64,000 bases of DNA from Janthinobacterium sp. Lineage in GTDB: Bacteria; Pseudomonadota; Gammaproteobacteria; Burkholderiales; Burkholderiaceae_D. Position 1 is the stretch's first letter. Every line of letters begins with the position of its first letter. Positions 25,149 through 34,385 of this stretch are shown one piece after another. The notes beneath the pieces were generated by a model. It searched no databases, was not told where the DNA came from, and worked only from the letters and a program-made list of their open reading frames with translations. The stretch spans positions 186,151 through 250,150 of the forward strand of contig PKWL01000041.1 in assembly GCA_003133225.1 (NCBI GenBank), written 5' to 3'. A program made the position numbers and the translations under genes.

Positions 25149-25940
25149 ATGTCCGGCATAGCTATCCCGACGACTATCCTCGACGCTCTGGCGGCGGCCC
25201 ATCCGAGTTGGCGTCCGATTTTGCGGCAGGGTCTGGCGGCGGTGGCAGCGGCCGACCCGGCTTATCTGCCGGCCTTGGCGGGTGCCCCCTATTTGCCGAC
25301 CGAACAGCGTTTATTTGCCGCGTTTGCGTTGCCGCTAGCTGCGGTGGCCTACGTCCTCATTGGGGAAGGGCCGTACCCGCGGGCGGAAAGCGCTACCGGC
25401 GTGTGCTTCATGGATGGTGCCGTGGACAGCTTATGGTCCGATAGCGGCTTGTCGAAGCCCGTCAACCGCGCCACCTCGCTGCGCAACTTCATGAAAATGC
25501 TGTTGGTCGCCGATGGGGTCTTGTCGGCGTCAAATACCAAAGGCAGCGCCATGGGAGCGGCATGCGCGCACGCGCGCCGCGAAGACACGATCCAAACATT
25601 ATTGCAATTGCAATATAATTTGATCGATCATGGTTTTCTGCTGCTGAACGCGGCGCTCGTTTTTCGCCCCGATGTGGCGCCGGTACGGGAAGGCAAGGCG
25701 TGGTTGCCGTTCCTGAAAGTGGTGCTGGGCGCCTTGGCCGAACGGGCCCAGAAAATCGGGCGGGACGCGCCGACGCTCGTATTATGGGGTAAGCTCGCCG
25801 AGCAACTAAAGCATCTGCCGGATGGCGCTCGCTTTCCAAGTTTGAGCTGCGAGCATCCCTACAACCTGTCCTTCATCTCCAATCCCGCCATGCTAGCCTT
25901 GTTTGGTCCGATGAATCTGTTGCGCAGCACCCGCTTGTGA
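25149..25940 (+). CDS. Uracil-DNA-glycosylase-like protein with altered active site
   Basis: The 263-residue protein aligns in order with family 1 uracil-DNA glycosylase: IGEGPYP (residues 71-77, GQDPYH in Ung), VCFMD (LAFSV), GFLLLNAALVFR (GVLLLNTVLTVR), LVLWGKLAEQL and CEHPYNLSF (PHPSPLS). The water-activating Asp of GQDPYH is Gly74, while the His of the last motif and the uracil-stacking Phe are kept. A standard Ung mechanism is therefore unlikely. It may act on another base, bind without cutting, or use another residue. It stands alone, 126 bp after maiA. Confidence 0.78.
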   Translation: MSGIAIPTTILDALAAAHPSWRPILRQGLAAVAAADPAYLPALAGAPYLPTEQRLFAAFALPLAAVAYVLIGEGPYPRAESATGVCFMDGAVDSLWSDSGLSKPVNRATSLRNFMKMLLVADGVLSASNTKGSAMGAACAHARREDTIQTLLQLQYNLIDHGFLLLNAALVFRPDVAPVREGKAWLPFLKVVLGALAERAQKIGRDAPTLVLWGKLAEQLKHLPDGARFPSLSCEHPYNLSFISNPAMLALFGPMNLLRSTRL

Positions 25941-25950
25941 GAACGGCAAC

Positions 25951-25966
25951 GCCACTTCGGTGGCGA
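25951..25966 (+). terminator. Short UUCG hairpin after the UDG-like gene
   Basis: CGCCAC-TTCG-GTGGCG forms a stable six-pair stem capped by a UUCG tetraloop ten bases after the stop. No U-tract follows. Confidence 0.4.
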
Positions 25967-26133
25967 CCAGCCTCGTGCGCGGCGCGCACAGCGCCCGCGG
26001 ACAGGCAAGAAGCAAGCGCTGTCTCTCTGTCTCTTTCAGGGGCGCGAGAAAAATTGCGCGCCGTAAATTGAAGCTGGCAAGCCCATGCCTGAATATTTAT
26101 GCTGCCTGTCAGACAAACTTGCGCGGATTTTGC

Positions 26134-26159
26134 TATACTTGACTAAATTATTCAACTAA
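26134..26159 (+). promoter_or_regulatory. IscR type 1 operator over the iscR promoter
   Basis: ATACTTGACTAAATTATTCAACTAA (26135-26159, quoted in two parts: ATACTTGACTAAA and TTATTCAACTAA) matches the E. coli IscR type 1 consensus ATASYYGACTRWWWYAGTCRRSTAT at all but two or three positions. The minus-10 box TATACT (26134-26139) lies inside it. In known systems the [2Fe-2S] form of IscR binds such sites to repress the isc operon. Autorepression is therefore expected here. Confidence 0.82.
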
Positions 26160-26211
26160 TCCGGCTTTCGATTGGTTGGGAGTGCGTTATTTTTAACTGA
26201 ACCGAGGTTGT

Positions 26212-26688
26212 ATGCGTCTGACTACCAAAGGCCGTTTTGCCGTGACTGCGATGATCGATCTTGCCTTGCATCAAGGTAAGGGCCCCGTCACGCTGTCTGG
26301 CATCAGCCAGCGTCAAGCGATCTCCCTGTCCTATCTGGAGCAACTGTTCGGCAAGCTGCGCCGGCATGAGATAGTCGAATCGATTCGCGGGCCGGGCGGC
26401 GGTTACAGTCTGGCGCGCCGGGCCAATAAAGTCACGGTGGCCGACATCATCATCGCCGTTGATGAGCCGCTCGACGCGACCCAGTGCGGCAGCAAGGAGC
26501 AATGCCACGGTGCCGATGCGGCCACCGGCGCGCGCTGCATGACGCACGAGCTGTGGGCAACGCTAAACGAAAAGATGGTCGATTACCTCGATTCCGTTTC
26601 CTTGCAAGATCTGGTCGATCAACAACGACACAAGAGCGCCGAGCAAAACGTGGTGGTGATGCACCATAACCACGTTGCAGTCGGTTGA
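26212..26688 (+). CDS. iscR: Fe-S cluster regulator IscR
   Basis: The 158-residue Rrf2-family regulator starts with MRLTTKGRFAVTAMIDLA and has a winged helix (QRQAISLSYLEQLFGKLR; GPGGGYSLAR). Cluster ligands C92 and C98 are at the same positions as in E. coli; the third (C109) and His112 come after a five-residue longer loop. It senses Fe-S demand and controls isc and other genes. A GAGG ribosome site precedes the ATG, and a near-consensus IscR site overlaps the promoter. Confidence 0.95.
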   Translation: MRLTTKGRFAVTAMIDLALHQGKGPVTLSGISQRQAISLSYLEQLFGKLRRHEIVESIRGPGGGYSLARRANKVTVADIIIAVDEPLDATQCGSKEQCHGADAATGARCMTHELWATLNEKMVDYLDSVSLQDLVDQQRHKSAEQNVVVMHHNHVAVG

Positions 26689-26724
26689 AAAAATATTTGG
26701 TCTGCTCGATAGCATTGGAGTGAT

Positions 26725-27981
26725 ATGAACGCCCCCGAAACAAAAGCTGAACAGGTTCTATTTCAAACTGCGCCCCATTTTCCGATTTATATGGACTATT
26801 CGGCCACCACGCCAATTGACCCGCGGGTCGCCGACAAGATGATTCCATTCCTGCGCGAGCAGTTCGGCAATCCGGCCTCGCGCAGCCACATGTACGGCTG
26901 GACGGCGGAAAAAGCGGTCGAGCAAGCGCGCGCCCAGGTGGCCGCCCTGGTGCATGCCGATGCGCGCGAAATTATCTGGACTTCAGGCGCGACGGAAAGC
27001 AACAACCTGGCCCTGAAGGGCGCGGCCCAGTTTTACAAGACCAAGGGCAAACACATCATCACCGTCAAGACGGAACACAAATCCGTGCTCGACACCGTGC
27101 GCGAACTGGAACGGATCGGTTTCGAGGCGACTTATCTGGAACCCAAGGACGATGGCTTGATCACGATTGAGCAACTGGCCGCGGCCATCCGCCCCGATAC
27201 GATCCTGGTCTCGGTCATGCTGGTCAACAATGAAATCGGCGTGATCCAGCCGATCGATGCGATCGGCGAACTGTGCCGCTCGAAGGGCATTGTGTTCCAC
27301 TGCGACGCCGCCCAGGCGACTGGCAAGGTCCACATCGACCTGGAAAAAAGCAAGGTCGACCTGATGACCTTCACGGCCCACAAAACCTACGGTCCGAAAG
27401 GCATCGGCGCCCTGTACGTGCGCCGTAAGCCGCGCATCCGCATCGAGGCGCAGATGCACGGTGGCGGTCACGAGCGCGGTTTGCGCTCGGGCACTCTGCC
27501 CACCCATCAAATCGTGGGCATGGGCGAGGCCTTCCGCATCGCCCAGGAAGAAATGGACCTGGAAATCACGCGCGTCAAAGGATTGCGCGACCGTCTGGCC
27601 AAGGGCTTGCAGGAGATCGAGGAAGTGTATGTCAACGGCGACATGGTGCAGCGCGTGCCGCACAACCTGAACGTGAGCTTCAATTACGTCGAAGGCGAGT
27701 CCCTGATCATGGCCATCAAGGACATCGCCGTGTCGTCCGGTTCGGCCTGCACGTCGGCCAGCTTGGAGCCATCTTACGTGTTGCGCGCCCTAGGCCGCAG
27801 CGACGAGCTAGCGCACAGCTCGATCCGTTTCACCATCGGCCGCTTCTCAACCGAAGCGGATATCGATTTCGCAATTGCTCTCTTGAAGTCGAAAGTGTCG
27901 AAATTGCGTGATCTGTCGCCTCTGTGGGACATGTTCAAAGAGGGGATCGACATCAATTCGATCCAATGGGCGGCGCACTAA
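26725..27981 (+). CDS. iscS: Cysteine desulfurase IscS
   Basis: The 418-residue PLP enzyme begins with a 20-residue extension before [15 protein letters not shown]. The Schiff-base lysine lies in [11 protein letters not shown] and the persulfide cysteine in [14 protein letters not shown]. The extension makes it about 14 residues longer than E. coli IscS. It takes sulfur from cysteine and passes it to IscU and other acceptors. ATG 26725 is 36 bp after iscR, with GGAGTG as ribosome site, in the normal isc order. Confidence 0.97.
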   Translation: MNAPETKAEQVLFQTAPHFPIYMDYSATTPIDPRVADKMIPFLREQFGNPASRSHMYGWTAEKAVEQARAQVAALVHADAREIIWTSGATESNNLALKGAAQFYKTKGKHIITVKTEHKSVLDTVRELERIGFEATYLEPKDDGLITIEQLAAAIRPDTILVSVMLVNNEIGVIQPIDAIGELCRSKGIVFHCDAAQATGKVHIDLEKSKVDLMTFTAHKTYGPKGIGALYVRRKPRIRIEAQMHGGGHERGLRSGTLPTHQIVGMGEAFRIAQEEMDLEITRVKGLRDRLAKGLQEIEEVYVNGDMVQRVPHNLNVSFNYVEGESLIMAIKDIAVSSGSACTSASLEPSYVLRALGRSDELAHSSIRFTIGRFSTEADIDFAIALLKSKVSKLRDLSPLWDMFKEGIDINSIQWAAH

Positions 27982-28032
27982 GCGCAGATGGCCCCGGTGA
28001 CGGGGTTGGCTTTTAATTTTAGGAGCATCAGA

Positions 28033-28422
28033 ATGGCTTACTCAGACAAAGTGTTGGATCATTACGAAAACCCGCGCAACGTCGGTGCTTTCGATCAAGG
28101 CGACAAGGCCATCGGCACCGGCATGGTGGGCGCGCCCGCCTGCGGCGACGTCATGAAACTGCAGATCAAGGTGGGCGCCGACGGCCTCATCGAGGATGCG
28201 AAATTCAAGACCTACGGCTGCGGTTCGGCCATTGCGTCGAGTTCCCTCGTCACCGAGTGGGTCAAGGGCAAGACGCTAGATCAGGCGCTGTCGATCAAGA
28301 ACACCCAGATCGCGGACGAATTGGCGCTGCCGCCGGTAAAGATTCATTGCTCGATCCTGGCCGAAGATGCGATCAAGGCGGCCGTATTAGATTACAGGAC
28401 CAAGCATCCAGTCGCGCCTTGA
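28033..28422 (+). CDS. iscU: Fe-S scaffold IscU
   Basis: The start ATG 28033 follows AGGAG; the track begins 45 bases upstream. This gives 129 residues. Cluster ligands C37, C63 and C106 are present with Asp39, and the LPPVK motif recognised by HscA is at 99-103. IscU receives sulfur from IscS and holds the nascent [2Fe-2S] cluster. The order iscS-iscU-iscA is standard. Confidence 0.97.
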   Translation: MAYSDKVLDHYENPRNVGAFDQGDKAIGTGMVGAPACGDVMKLQIKVGADGLIEDAKFKTYGCGSAIASSSLVTEWVKGKTLDQALSIKNTQIADELALPPVKIHCSILAEDAIKAAVLDYRTKHPVAP

Positions 28423-28492
28423 CGGCCGAGCCCATAGGACTTAACGGCAGTTCATCAAGACCTGTTCTCAGCGAGCAGGCGCGGAGATATAA

Positions 28493-28816
28493 ATGGCAAT
28501 TACTCTTACAGAAAAAGCGGCGAAGCACATCAATCGCTACATCGAACGTCGCGGCAAAGGCGTCGGTTTGCGTTTTGGCGTACGCACCACGGGCTGTTCT
28601 GGCCTCGCCTACAAGCTTGAATATGTTGATGAAGTCGCCGCTGAAGACAAGGTCTTCGAATCTTACGGCGTAAAGGTATTCGTCGATCCCAAAAGCCTGC
28701 CCTATATTGACGGCACCGAGCTCGATTTCGCGCGCGAAGGCTTGAACGAGGGCTTCAAATTTAACAACCCGAACCAGAAAGACGCGTGCGGCTGCGGCGA
28801 GAGCTTCCGTATTTAA
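28493..28816 (+). CDS. iscA: A-type Fe-S carrier IscA
   Basis: The 107-residue protein has the three conserved cysteines C35 (TTGCSGL), C99 and C101 (ACGCGESF), identical in position to E. coli IscA. It binds iron or Fe-S clusters and delivers them to apo-proteins, notably [4Fe-4S] targets. A GGAG precedes the ATG by eight bases. Confidence 0.97.
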   Translation: MAITLTEKAAKHINRYIERRGKGVGLRFGVRTTGCSGLAYKLEYVDEVAAEDKVFESYGVKVFVDPKSLPYIDGTELDFAREGLNEGFKFNNPNQKDACGCGESFRI

Positions 28817-28880
28817 ACTTAGCATCCAGTTTAAGCGCTGCGATCTGATTGATCATGTTAGCGAACAGATAGACGTAGCT

Positions 28881-29396
28881 ATGCAAAACCATTTTGAATT
28901 ATTTCAGCTAGCGCCCCGCTTTGCACTTGACGCAGGTGCGCTCGATGCGGCCTACCGGGACGTGCAAGGCCGTGTCCACCCAGACAAATTCGTGAATGCC
29001 ACCGACGCCGAAAAGCGCGTCGCGATGCAATGGGCCACGCGCGCCAATGAAGCGTATCAGACCTTGAAAAATCCGCAAAAGCGGGCGCAGTACCTGTGCG
29101 AGCAAAATGGCGTCGACTTGCAGACGGAATCGAATACGGCCATGCCGCTCGAATTTCTGATGCAACAGATGGATTGGCGCGATGCGCTGGGCGAGGCGCG
29201 CGCCGGGCGCGACGTGGCAGCGCTCGATGCGCTCGATGAACAGCTGATATCCGAGCGCAGGGCGCGCTTGCTGGACATCGCCTCCCAGCTCGATGCGGGC
29301 CAATTTCAACAAGCCGCGCAGGGCGTGCGCGCCCTGATGTTCCTGGAAAAGTTCGGCGACGAGGTCAGGTTTGCTTTTGAAGCAATCGAAGCGTAG
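28881..29396 (+). CDS. hscB: Co-chaperone HscB
   Basis: This 171-residue J-domain protein has the HPD motif at 33-35 (RVHPDKF) and a C-terminal three-helix domain that binds IscU. HscB brings loaded IscU to HscA and stimulates its ATPase. The length is typical. It lies between iscA and hscA as usual. Confidence 0.95.
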   Translation: MQNHFELFQLAPRFALDAGALDAAYRDVQGRVHPDKFVNATDAEKRVAMQWATRANEAYQTLKNPQKRAQYLCEQNGVDLQTESNTAMPLEFLMQQMDWRDALGEARAGRDVAALDALDEQLISERRARLLDIASQLDAGQFQQAAQGVRALMFLEKFGDEVRFAFEAIEA

Positions 29397-29443
29397 ATCA
29401 GTGCCCAAGCTAGAATCCGCTTGTCTTGCGCCGCCTCATCCGC

Positions 29444-29467
29444 GATGATGCAAATGATGATGCAAAT
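29444..29467 (+). repeat. Perfect 12-bp tandem repeat before hscA
   Basis: GATGATGCAAAT occurs twice head to tail in the 93-bp hscB-hscA gap, 22 bp before the hscA start. No function is evident; it may be a slipped-strand duplication. Confidence 0.85.
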
Positions 29468-29489
29468 TATAAAGGTACAGGTCTCATAG

Positions 29490-31367
29490 ATGGCACTTCT
29501 GCAAATTTCCGAACCGGGCAGGTCGACCGCGCCGCATCAGCATCGACTGGCGGTCGGTATCGATCTGGGCACCACCAATTCCTTGGTCGCCTCCGTGCGC
29601 AACAGCATTCCTGAAGTATTGAACGACGAAGAAGGACGGGCCTTGCTGCCGTCCGTCGTGCGCTACCTGGCGAACGGCCACGCCAACATCGGCTACCTGG
29701 CGCAGGCCGCGCAAACCACCGATCCTAAAAACACGATCGTTTCGGTCAAGCGCTTTATGGGCCGCGGCCTGGGCGATATCGCCTATGTGGAAAACCTGCC
29801 TTACGCTTTCCAAGACGCGCCCGGAATGGTGCAGTTGAAAACCGTGGCCGGCATCAAGAGCCCGGTCGAGATCTCCGCCCAAATCCTAGCGACCCTACGC
29901 CAGCGGGCCGAAGATGCGCTGGGCGACGATCTGGTGGGCGCCGTCATTACCGTGCCCGCCTATTTTGACGATGCACAGCGCCAGGCGACGAAGGATGCGG
30001 CCCAGCTGGCCGGCTTGAACGTGCTGCGCCTATTAAGCGAGCCGACGGCGGCGGCCATCGCGTATGGCCTCGACAACGGCGCCGAAGGCGTGTACGCAGT
30101 CTATGACTTGGGCGGCGGCACTTTCGATATCTCCATATTAAGGTTGAGCAAAGGGGTGTTCGAAGTTTTGTCGACGGGCGGCAATTCCGCGCTCGGCGGC
30201 GACGACTTCGACCATCGCTTGTTCTGCTGGATCTGCGAGCACGAACGGCTAGCTCCCCTGTCTGACGAGGATACGGCGATCCTGATGGTCAAGGCGCGCG
30301 AGGTCAAGGAGTTGCTCTCGGCCAAGGTCGACACCACCATCGATGCGGTTCTCAATTCGGGCGAAGAAATCCATGTGCGCATCACGGCCGAGACCTTCGC
30401 GAAAATCACGCAGCACTTGGTCGCCAAGACCATGAGCTCAATTAAAAAAGCGCTGCGCGACGCCAGTGTCGATGTCGATGACATCGACGGCGTGGTCATG
30501 GTCGGCGGCGCAACCCGCATGCCGCACGTGCAAAGAGCGGTCAGCGACTTTTTTCACACCATTCCGCACGCCAACATCGATCCGGACAAGGTAGTTGCCT
30601 TGGGCGCGGCGATCCAAGCCAATTTGCTGGCCGGCAACCGTGCCGCCGGCGACGACTGGCTGCTGCTTGACGTGATTCCACTCTCGCTCGGCGTCGAAAC
30701 CATGGGCGCCCTGGTCGAAAAAATCATTCCCCGCAACGCGACGATCCCTTGCGCGCGGGCCCAGGAATTTACCACCTTCAAGGATGGCCAGACAGCCCTC
30801 GCGGTGCACGTGCTGCAAGGCGAGCGCGAGCTGGTGAGCGATTGCCGTTCGCTGGCTCGCTTCGAGTTGCGCGGCATTCCGCCGATGGTGGCAGGCGCTG
30901 CGCGCATTCGCATCACCTATCAGGTCGATGCGGACGGGCTGCTGTCGGTCTCGGCGCGCGAACTGCGCTCGGGCGTGGAAGCATCGATTAGCGTCAAGCC
31001 CGCTTATGGTCTAGCCGACGACGCTATTGCGCGCATGCTGCAAGATTCGTTTCAGGCGGCCGACGTCGATATGGCCGAACGCGCGCTGCGCGAGGAGCAG
31101 GTCGAAGCCGAGCGCATCTTGCTAGCGACCCAGTCCGCGCTCGACGAGGACAGTTCATTGTTGTCGGACGGCGAGCGTAGCGTCGTCGACGCCTTGATGC
31201 AGGCGGTGCGCTCTAAGGTGCTAGCCAAAACCGGGGGCGCCGATGTGGCAGCTCTCAGAGTAGCCGTCAAGGCCTTGGCCGACGGCACCGAAGTATTCGC
31301 CGCGCGCCGCATGGACCGCAGCGTGCGCCAGGTACTGACCGGCAAGACCTTAGACCAAGTGCTATGA
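29490..31367 (+). CDS. hscA: Hsp70-type chaperone HscA
   Basis: The 625-residue Hsp70 relative contains the ATPase signatures [26 protein letters not shown] and [14 protein letters not shown], and a substrate-binding domain ([18 protein letters not shown]) with a shorter lid than DnaK, as expected for HscA. It binds the LPPVK motif of IscU and promotes cluster release. An AGG lies 10 bases before the ATG. Confidence 0.96.
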   Translation: MALLQISEPGRSTAPHQHRLAVGIDLGTTNSLVASVRNSIPEVLNDEEGRALLPSVVRYLANGHANIGYLAQAAQTTDPKNTIVSVKRFMGRGLGDIAYVENLPYAFQDAPGMVQLKTVAGIKSPVEISAQILATLRQRAEDALGDDLVGAVITVPAYFDDAQRQATKDAAQLAGLNVLRLLSEPTAAAIAYGLDNGAEGVYAVYDLGGGTFDISILRLSKGVFEVLSTGGNSALGGDDFDHRLFCWICEHERLAPLSDEDTAILMVKAREVKELLSAKVDTTIDAVLNSGEEIHVRITAETFAKITQHLVAKTMSSIKKALRDASVDVDDIDGVVMVGGATRMPHVQRAVSDFFHTIPHANIDPDKVVALGAAIQANLLAGNRAAGDDWLLLDVIPLSLGVETMGALVEKIIPRNATIPCARAQEFTTFKDGQTALAVHVLQGERELVSDCRSLARFELRGIPPMVAGAARIRITYQVDADGLLSVSARELRSGVEASISVKPAYGLADDAIARMLQDSFQAADVDMAERALREEQVEAERILLATQSALDEDSSLLSDGERSVVDALMQAVRSKVLAKTGGADVAALRVAVKALADGTEVFAARRMDRSVRQVLTGKTLDQVL

Positions 31368-31640
31368 GAATCGCGCTCGCTGCCCGAGCTGTTTTTTGCC
31401 ATCATATTAGGGGTTAAAACTGATGCTTGATTTCTTATCAAAGTGGGGCATATGTGCTTATTTTGATGGCGCAGCCAAACGCCTTCGATATCGATCAAGA
31501 TAGGAGTGCGCGCTCATCTTTGCAATCTCGTTCTCCGGCGCCACTGAGCGTACATAGGCAGTTGGGCGAGCAATCGCGTCAACCAAGTGCGGATAAATCC
31601 TTCAAGCAGCTTTGAATATTTTTTTAGGAACAGGTAACCA

Positions 31641-31982
31641 GTGCCACAAATCGTATTTCTGCCCCACGCCAAGTTATGCCCGGAAGGCGCCGTCGTCGAT
31701 GCGCCGGCCGGCAAGTCGCTGTGCGACGTCATGCTCGAGAACGACATCGACATCGAGCATGCCTGCGAAAAATCGTGCGCCTGCACCACGTGTCACGTCC
31801 TCGTGCGCGAGGGGTTTTTCTCCCTCGATGGCGCCTTGGAACAGGAGGAGGACCTGCTCGACAAAGCCTGGGGCCTGGAAGCGGTTTCGCGCCTCTCGTG
31901 CCAAGCCATCGTGGGCGAGGTGGACCTGGTAGTCGAGATTCCAAAATACACGATCAACCAGGTCAGCGAAGCTAGCCACTGA
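31641..31982 (+). CDS. fdx: ISC-type [2Fe-2S] ferredoxin
   Basis: The 113-residue protein starts at GTG 31641 after AGGAACAGG. Ligands C42, C48, C51 and C87 match E. coli Fdx, as does the extra C46 (HACEKSCACTTCH). It supplies electrons for cluster assembly on IscU. A 273-bp gap separates it from hscA, larger than in most isc operons; a short ORF in the gap is unsupported. Confidence 0.96.
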   Translation: MPQIVFLPHAKLCPEGAVVDAPAGKSLCDVMLENDIDIEHACEKSCACTTCHVLVREGFFSLDGALEQEEDLLDKAWGLEAVSRLSCQAIVGEVDLVVEIPKYTINQVSEASH

Positions 31983-32224
31983 TCGGGTGCCAAGAGTCGG
32001 CTTAGGTGCAGCTCGCCTGAGGCCGCCCATGGTGCGCCAGCTGCGCTGGCCAGCAAAGTCCATCCCCGTATAGCGACGGCGAAGGAGAGCTGCGCGTGCA
32101 AGACTCCCATTCGCTCGCGCCGTAGAATAAGGCGCTACGTTATGCAAGCAGAAGGAGCGGCAGCGCTTGCCGCCCAATCTGTCCTATCCGGTTTTTCGGG
32201 TGAACTTTTTTTGGAGCAAATCGG

Positions 32225-32419
32225 ATGAAATGGAATGACATTAGCAGCATCGCCGAGGCACTGTACGACAAATACCCGGACATCGACCCGATGACGATCC
32301 GCTTCGTCGATCTGCACAACTGGGTGGTCGATCTGGACGGCTTTGACGACGACCATGCGCACGGCGGCGAAAAAGCGCTGGAAGCAATTCAAATGGCGTG
32401 GATCGATGAAGCGCGCTGA
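32225..32419 (+). CDS. iscX: IscX, frataxin-like modulator
   Basis: This small acidic protein of 64 residues (MKWNDISSIAEALYDKYPD; DLDGFDDD) is typical of IscX, which binds IscS and iron and tunes assembly rate. TTTTTTTGGAGCAAATCGG provides the ribosome site. The gene follows fdx after 242 bp and overlaps the next gene by 14 bases. Confidence 0.93.
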   Translation: MKWNDISSIAEALYDKYPDIDPMTIRFVDLHNWVVDLDGFDDDHAHGGEKALEAIQMAWIDEAR

Positions 32420-33302
32420 CCTCGACGCGGCGCGCGTGGCGGCCATGCCCGAGATTTTGCCGGGGCAATCGGTCGCGCTGCTGCAGGAGCTGCACATCCT
32501 AACCCGCGAGGGCAAGATGAACCAGGACAGCCGCCGCAAGCTCAAGCAGGTCTACCACCTGGTTCAGTTTATCGAGCCGTTGCTCAAGGAAATCCAGCAA
32601 GATCATGCGGGCGTATCGCTCGTAGATCACGGTGCCGGCAAATCCTATCTTGGTTTTATCCTGTACGACCTGTTTTTCAAATTGCAAAACGACGGCTCCC
32701 ACGTATACGGCATCGAAACGCGTGAAGACCTGGTGCAAAAGTCGCAACAACTGGCCCGGAAATTCGATTTTCCCCGTATGTCTTTCCTGAATTTGTCGGT
32801 GGCCGAATCGACTGAATCGGACCTGTTGCCACAGCGCATCGACGTAGTCACCGCGCTTCATGCCTGCAACACCGCAACTGACGACGCCATCCGTTTCGGC
32901 TTGAGGAAAAGAGCCAAATTCATGGTGCTGGTGCCGTGTTGCCAGGCTGAAGTCGCGTCCGTGCTGAACAAGAACAAGGGCAAGATGCCAAGCCAGAATG
33001 CGCTGACCGAACTATGGCGCCATCCGCTGCACACGCGCGAATTCGGCAGTCAAGTCACAAACGTGCTGCGCTGCCTGCAACTCGAAGCGCATGGTTATCA
33101 GGTCAAGGTCACGGAGTTGGTTGGCTGGGAGCATTCGATGAAAAATGAGCTGATCGTCGCCAGCTACAAGAACCTGCCACGCGGCCGGCCGGCCGCCCGC
33201 CTGCAAGACATGCTGCAGGCGCTGGGGCTAGAAGAGATGGCGGCGCGCTTCTTCACCGAGCAGCCGGCGCCAGACGAGGCCAGCCCGGGGCGCAGTCTAT
33301 GA
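32406..33302 (+). CDS. SAM-dependent methyltransferase
   Basis: The track begins in iscX, but ATG 32406 overlapping the iscX end gives 298 residues and a natural N terminus. The SAM-binding motif I is VDHGAGKSYLGF (about residues 72-83), followed by an acidic YGIETR and an ALHACNTATD segment; VPCCQAEV follows. This pattern fits the Methyltransf_32 group, whose substrates are mostly unknown. It is translationally linked to iscX and to the threonine aldolase gene (4-base overlap), but no functional link to Fe-S assembly is established. Confidence 0.83.
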   Translation: MKRADLDAARVAAMPEILPGQSVALLQELHILTREGKMNQDSRRKLKQVYHLVQFIEPLLKEIQQDHAGVSLVDHGAGKSYLGFILYDLFFKLQNDGSHVYGIETREDLVQKSQQLARKFDFPRMSFLNLSVAESTESDLLPQRIDVVTALHACNTATDDAIRFGLRKRAKFMVLVPCCQAEVASVLNKNKGKMPSQNALTELWRHPLHTREFGSQVTNVLRCLQLEAHGYQVKVTELVGWEHSMKNELIVASYKNLPRGRPAARLQDMLQALGLEEMAARFFTEQPAPDEASPGRSL

Positions 33303-34333
33303 ACGCCCCAAACCGGCCATGGCTGGATCTCCGCAGCGACACGGTAACGCGTCCAGGCCTCGCCATGCGCGCGGCGATGGCCGCTGCCGAGGTCGGGGAC
33401 GACGTCTATGGCGACGATCCGAGTGTCACGCTGTTGCAAGAGCGTGCCGCCGACTTGTTCGGTTACGGCGCCGCCCTGTTCGCGCCATCGGGCACCCAAA
33501 GCAACCTGATCGCGTTGCTCGTCCATTGCGCCCGCGGCGACGAATACCTGGTTGGCCAGGAAGCTCACACTTTCCGCTACGAAGGCGGCGGTGCGGCCGT
33601 CTTGGGCAGCATTCAGCCGCAGCCGATTGCCAATCAGGTCGATGGCAGCATTGCCTTGGCCGACATCGAGGCCCAGATCAAGCCGGATGATTTTCATTTC
33701 GCCCGCACCAAGCTGCTGGCGCTGGAAAACACGATCGGCGGGCGCGTGCTGGGGCAAGGCTATCTGGAGCAGGCCACTGCGCTGGCCCATCGCCATGGCC
33801 TCGCCACGCATCTGGATGGGGCCCGCATCTGCAATGCCGCAGTCCAGCAGGGCATCAGCCTGCGCGCGGCGGTAGCCGGTTTTGACAGCGTCTCGGTGTG
33901 CCTGTCAAAAGGGCTGGGTGCGCCCGTAGGCTCGCTTCTGCTGGGCGGGCAAGCATTCATCGCACAGGGAAAACGCTGGCGCAAGATGCTGGGCGGCGGC
34001 ATGCGCCAGGCCGGCGGCCTGGCCGCCGCCGGCCTGTACGCTCTCGAGCATCATGTGGCGCGCCTCGCCGATGACCATGCCAACGCCGCTTTTCTAGCGC
34101 GGGAGCTGGCGAAAATTTCGGGCATTACGGTCAGCACGCCGCATACCAACATCGTCTACGTCGATATGCCGGCGGCCGCCTGCGCCGGCTTGGCCGAGGT
34201 CCTCAACTGCGAACGCATCCGGGCCACGATGTCGCCCCATATGCGCATCGTGACGCATCTGGATGTGACCCATGCCGATGTAGAGCGCACGGCCGCGATC
34301 TTTGCCGCCTATTTCAGTCATTGGCAAGATTGA
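33299..34333 (+). CDS. ltaE: Low-specificity L-threonine aldolase
   Basis: The 344-residue PLP enzyme begins with the family sequence WLDLRSDTVTRP and GDDVYGDDPSV. The PLP lysine is in SVCLSKGLGAPVGS and the phosphate-binding region APSGTQSNLIAL is present. It splits threonine and allo-threonine to glycine and acetaldehyde. The ATG overlaps the methyltransferase stop by four bases (ATGA). Confidence 0.94.
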   Translation: MNAPNRPWLDLRSDTVTRPGLAMRAAMAAAEVGDDVYGDDPSVTLLQERAADLFGYGAALFAPSGTQSNLIALLVHCARGDEYLVGQEAHTFRYEGGGAAVLGSIQPQPIANQVDGSIALADIEAQIKPDDFHFARTKLLALENTIGGRVLGQGYLEQATALAHRHGLATHLDGARICNAAVQQGISLRAAVAGFDSVSVCLSKGLGAPVGSLLLGGQAFIAQGKRWRKMLGGGMRQAGGLAAAGLYALEHHVARLADDHANAAFLARELAKISGITVSTPHTNIVYVDMPAAACAGLAEVLNCERIRATMSPHMRIVTHLDVTHADVERTAAIFAAYFSHWQD

Positions 34334-34385
34334 TGCGCCCTGCGGTTACAATGGCTGCCGCCTTTTCCCTTTTTCTTCAGATGCA

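Noticed and set aside
31427-31615. 62-codon ORF between hscA and fdx
   Set aside because: No ribosome site and no family resemblance; codon use is not like neighbours.
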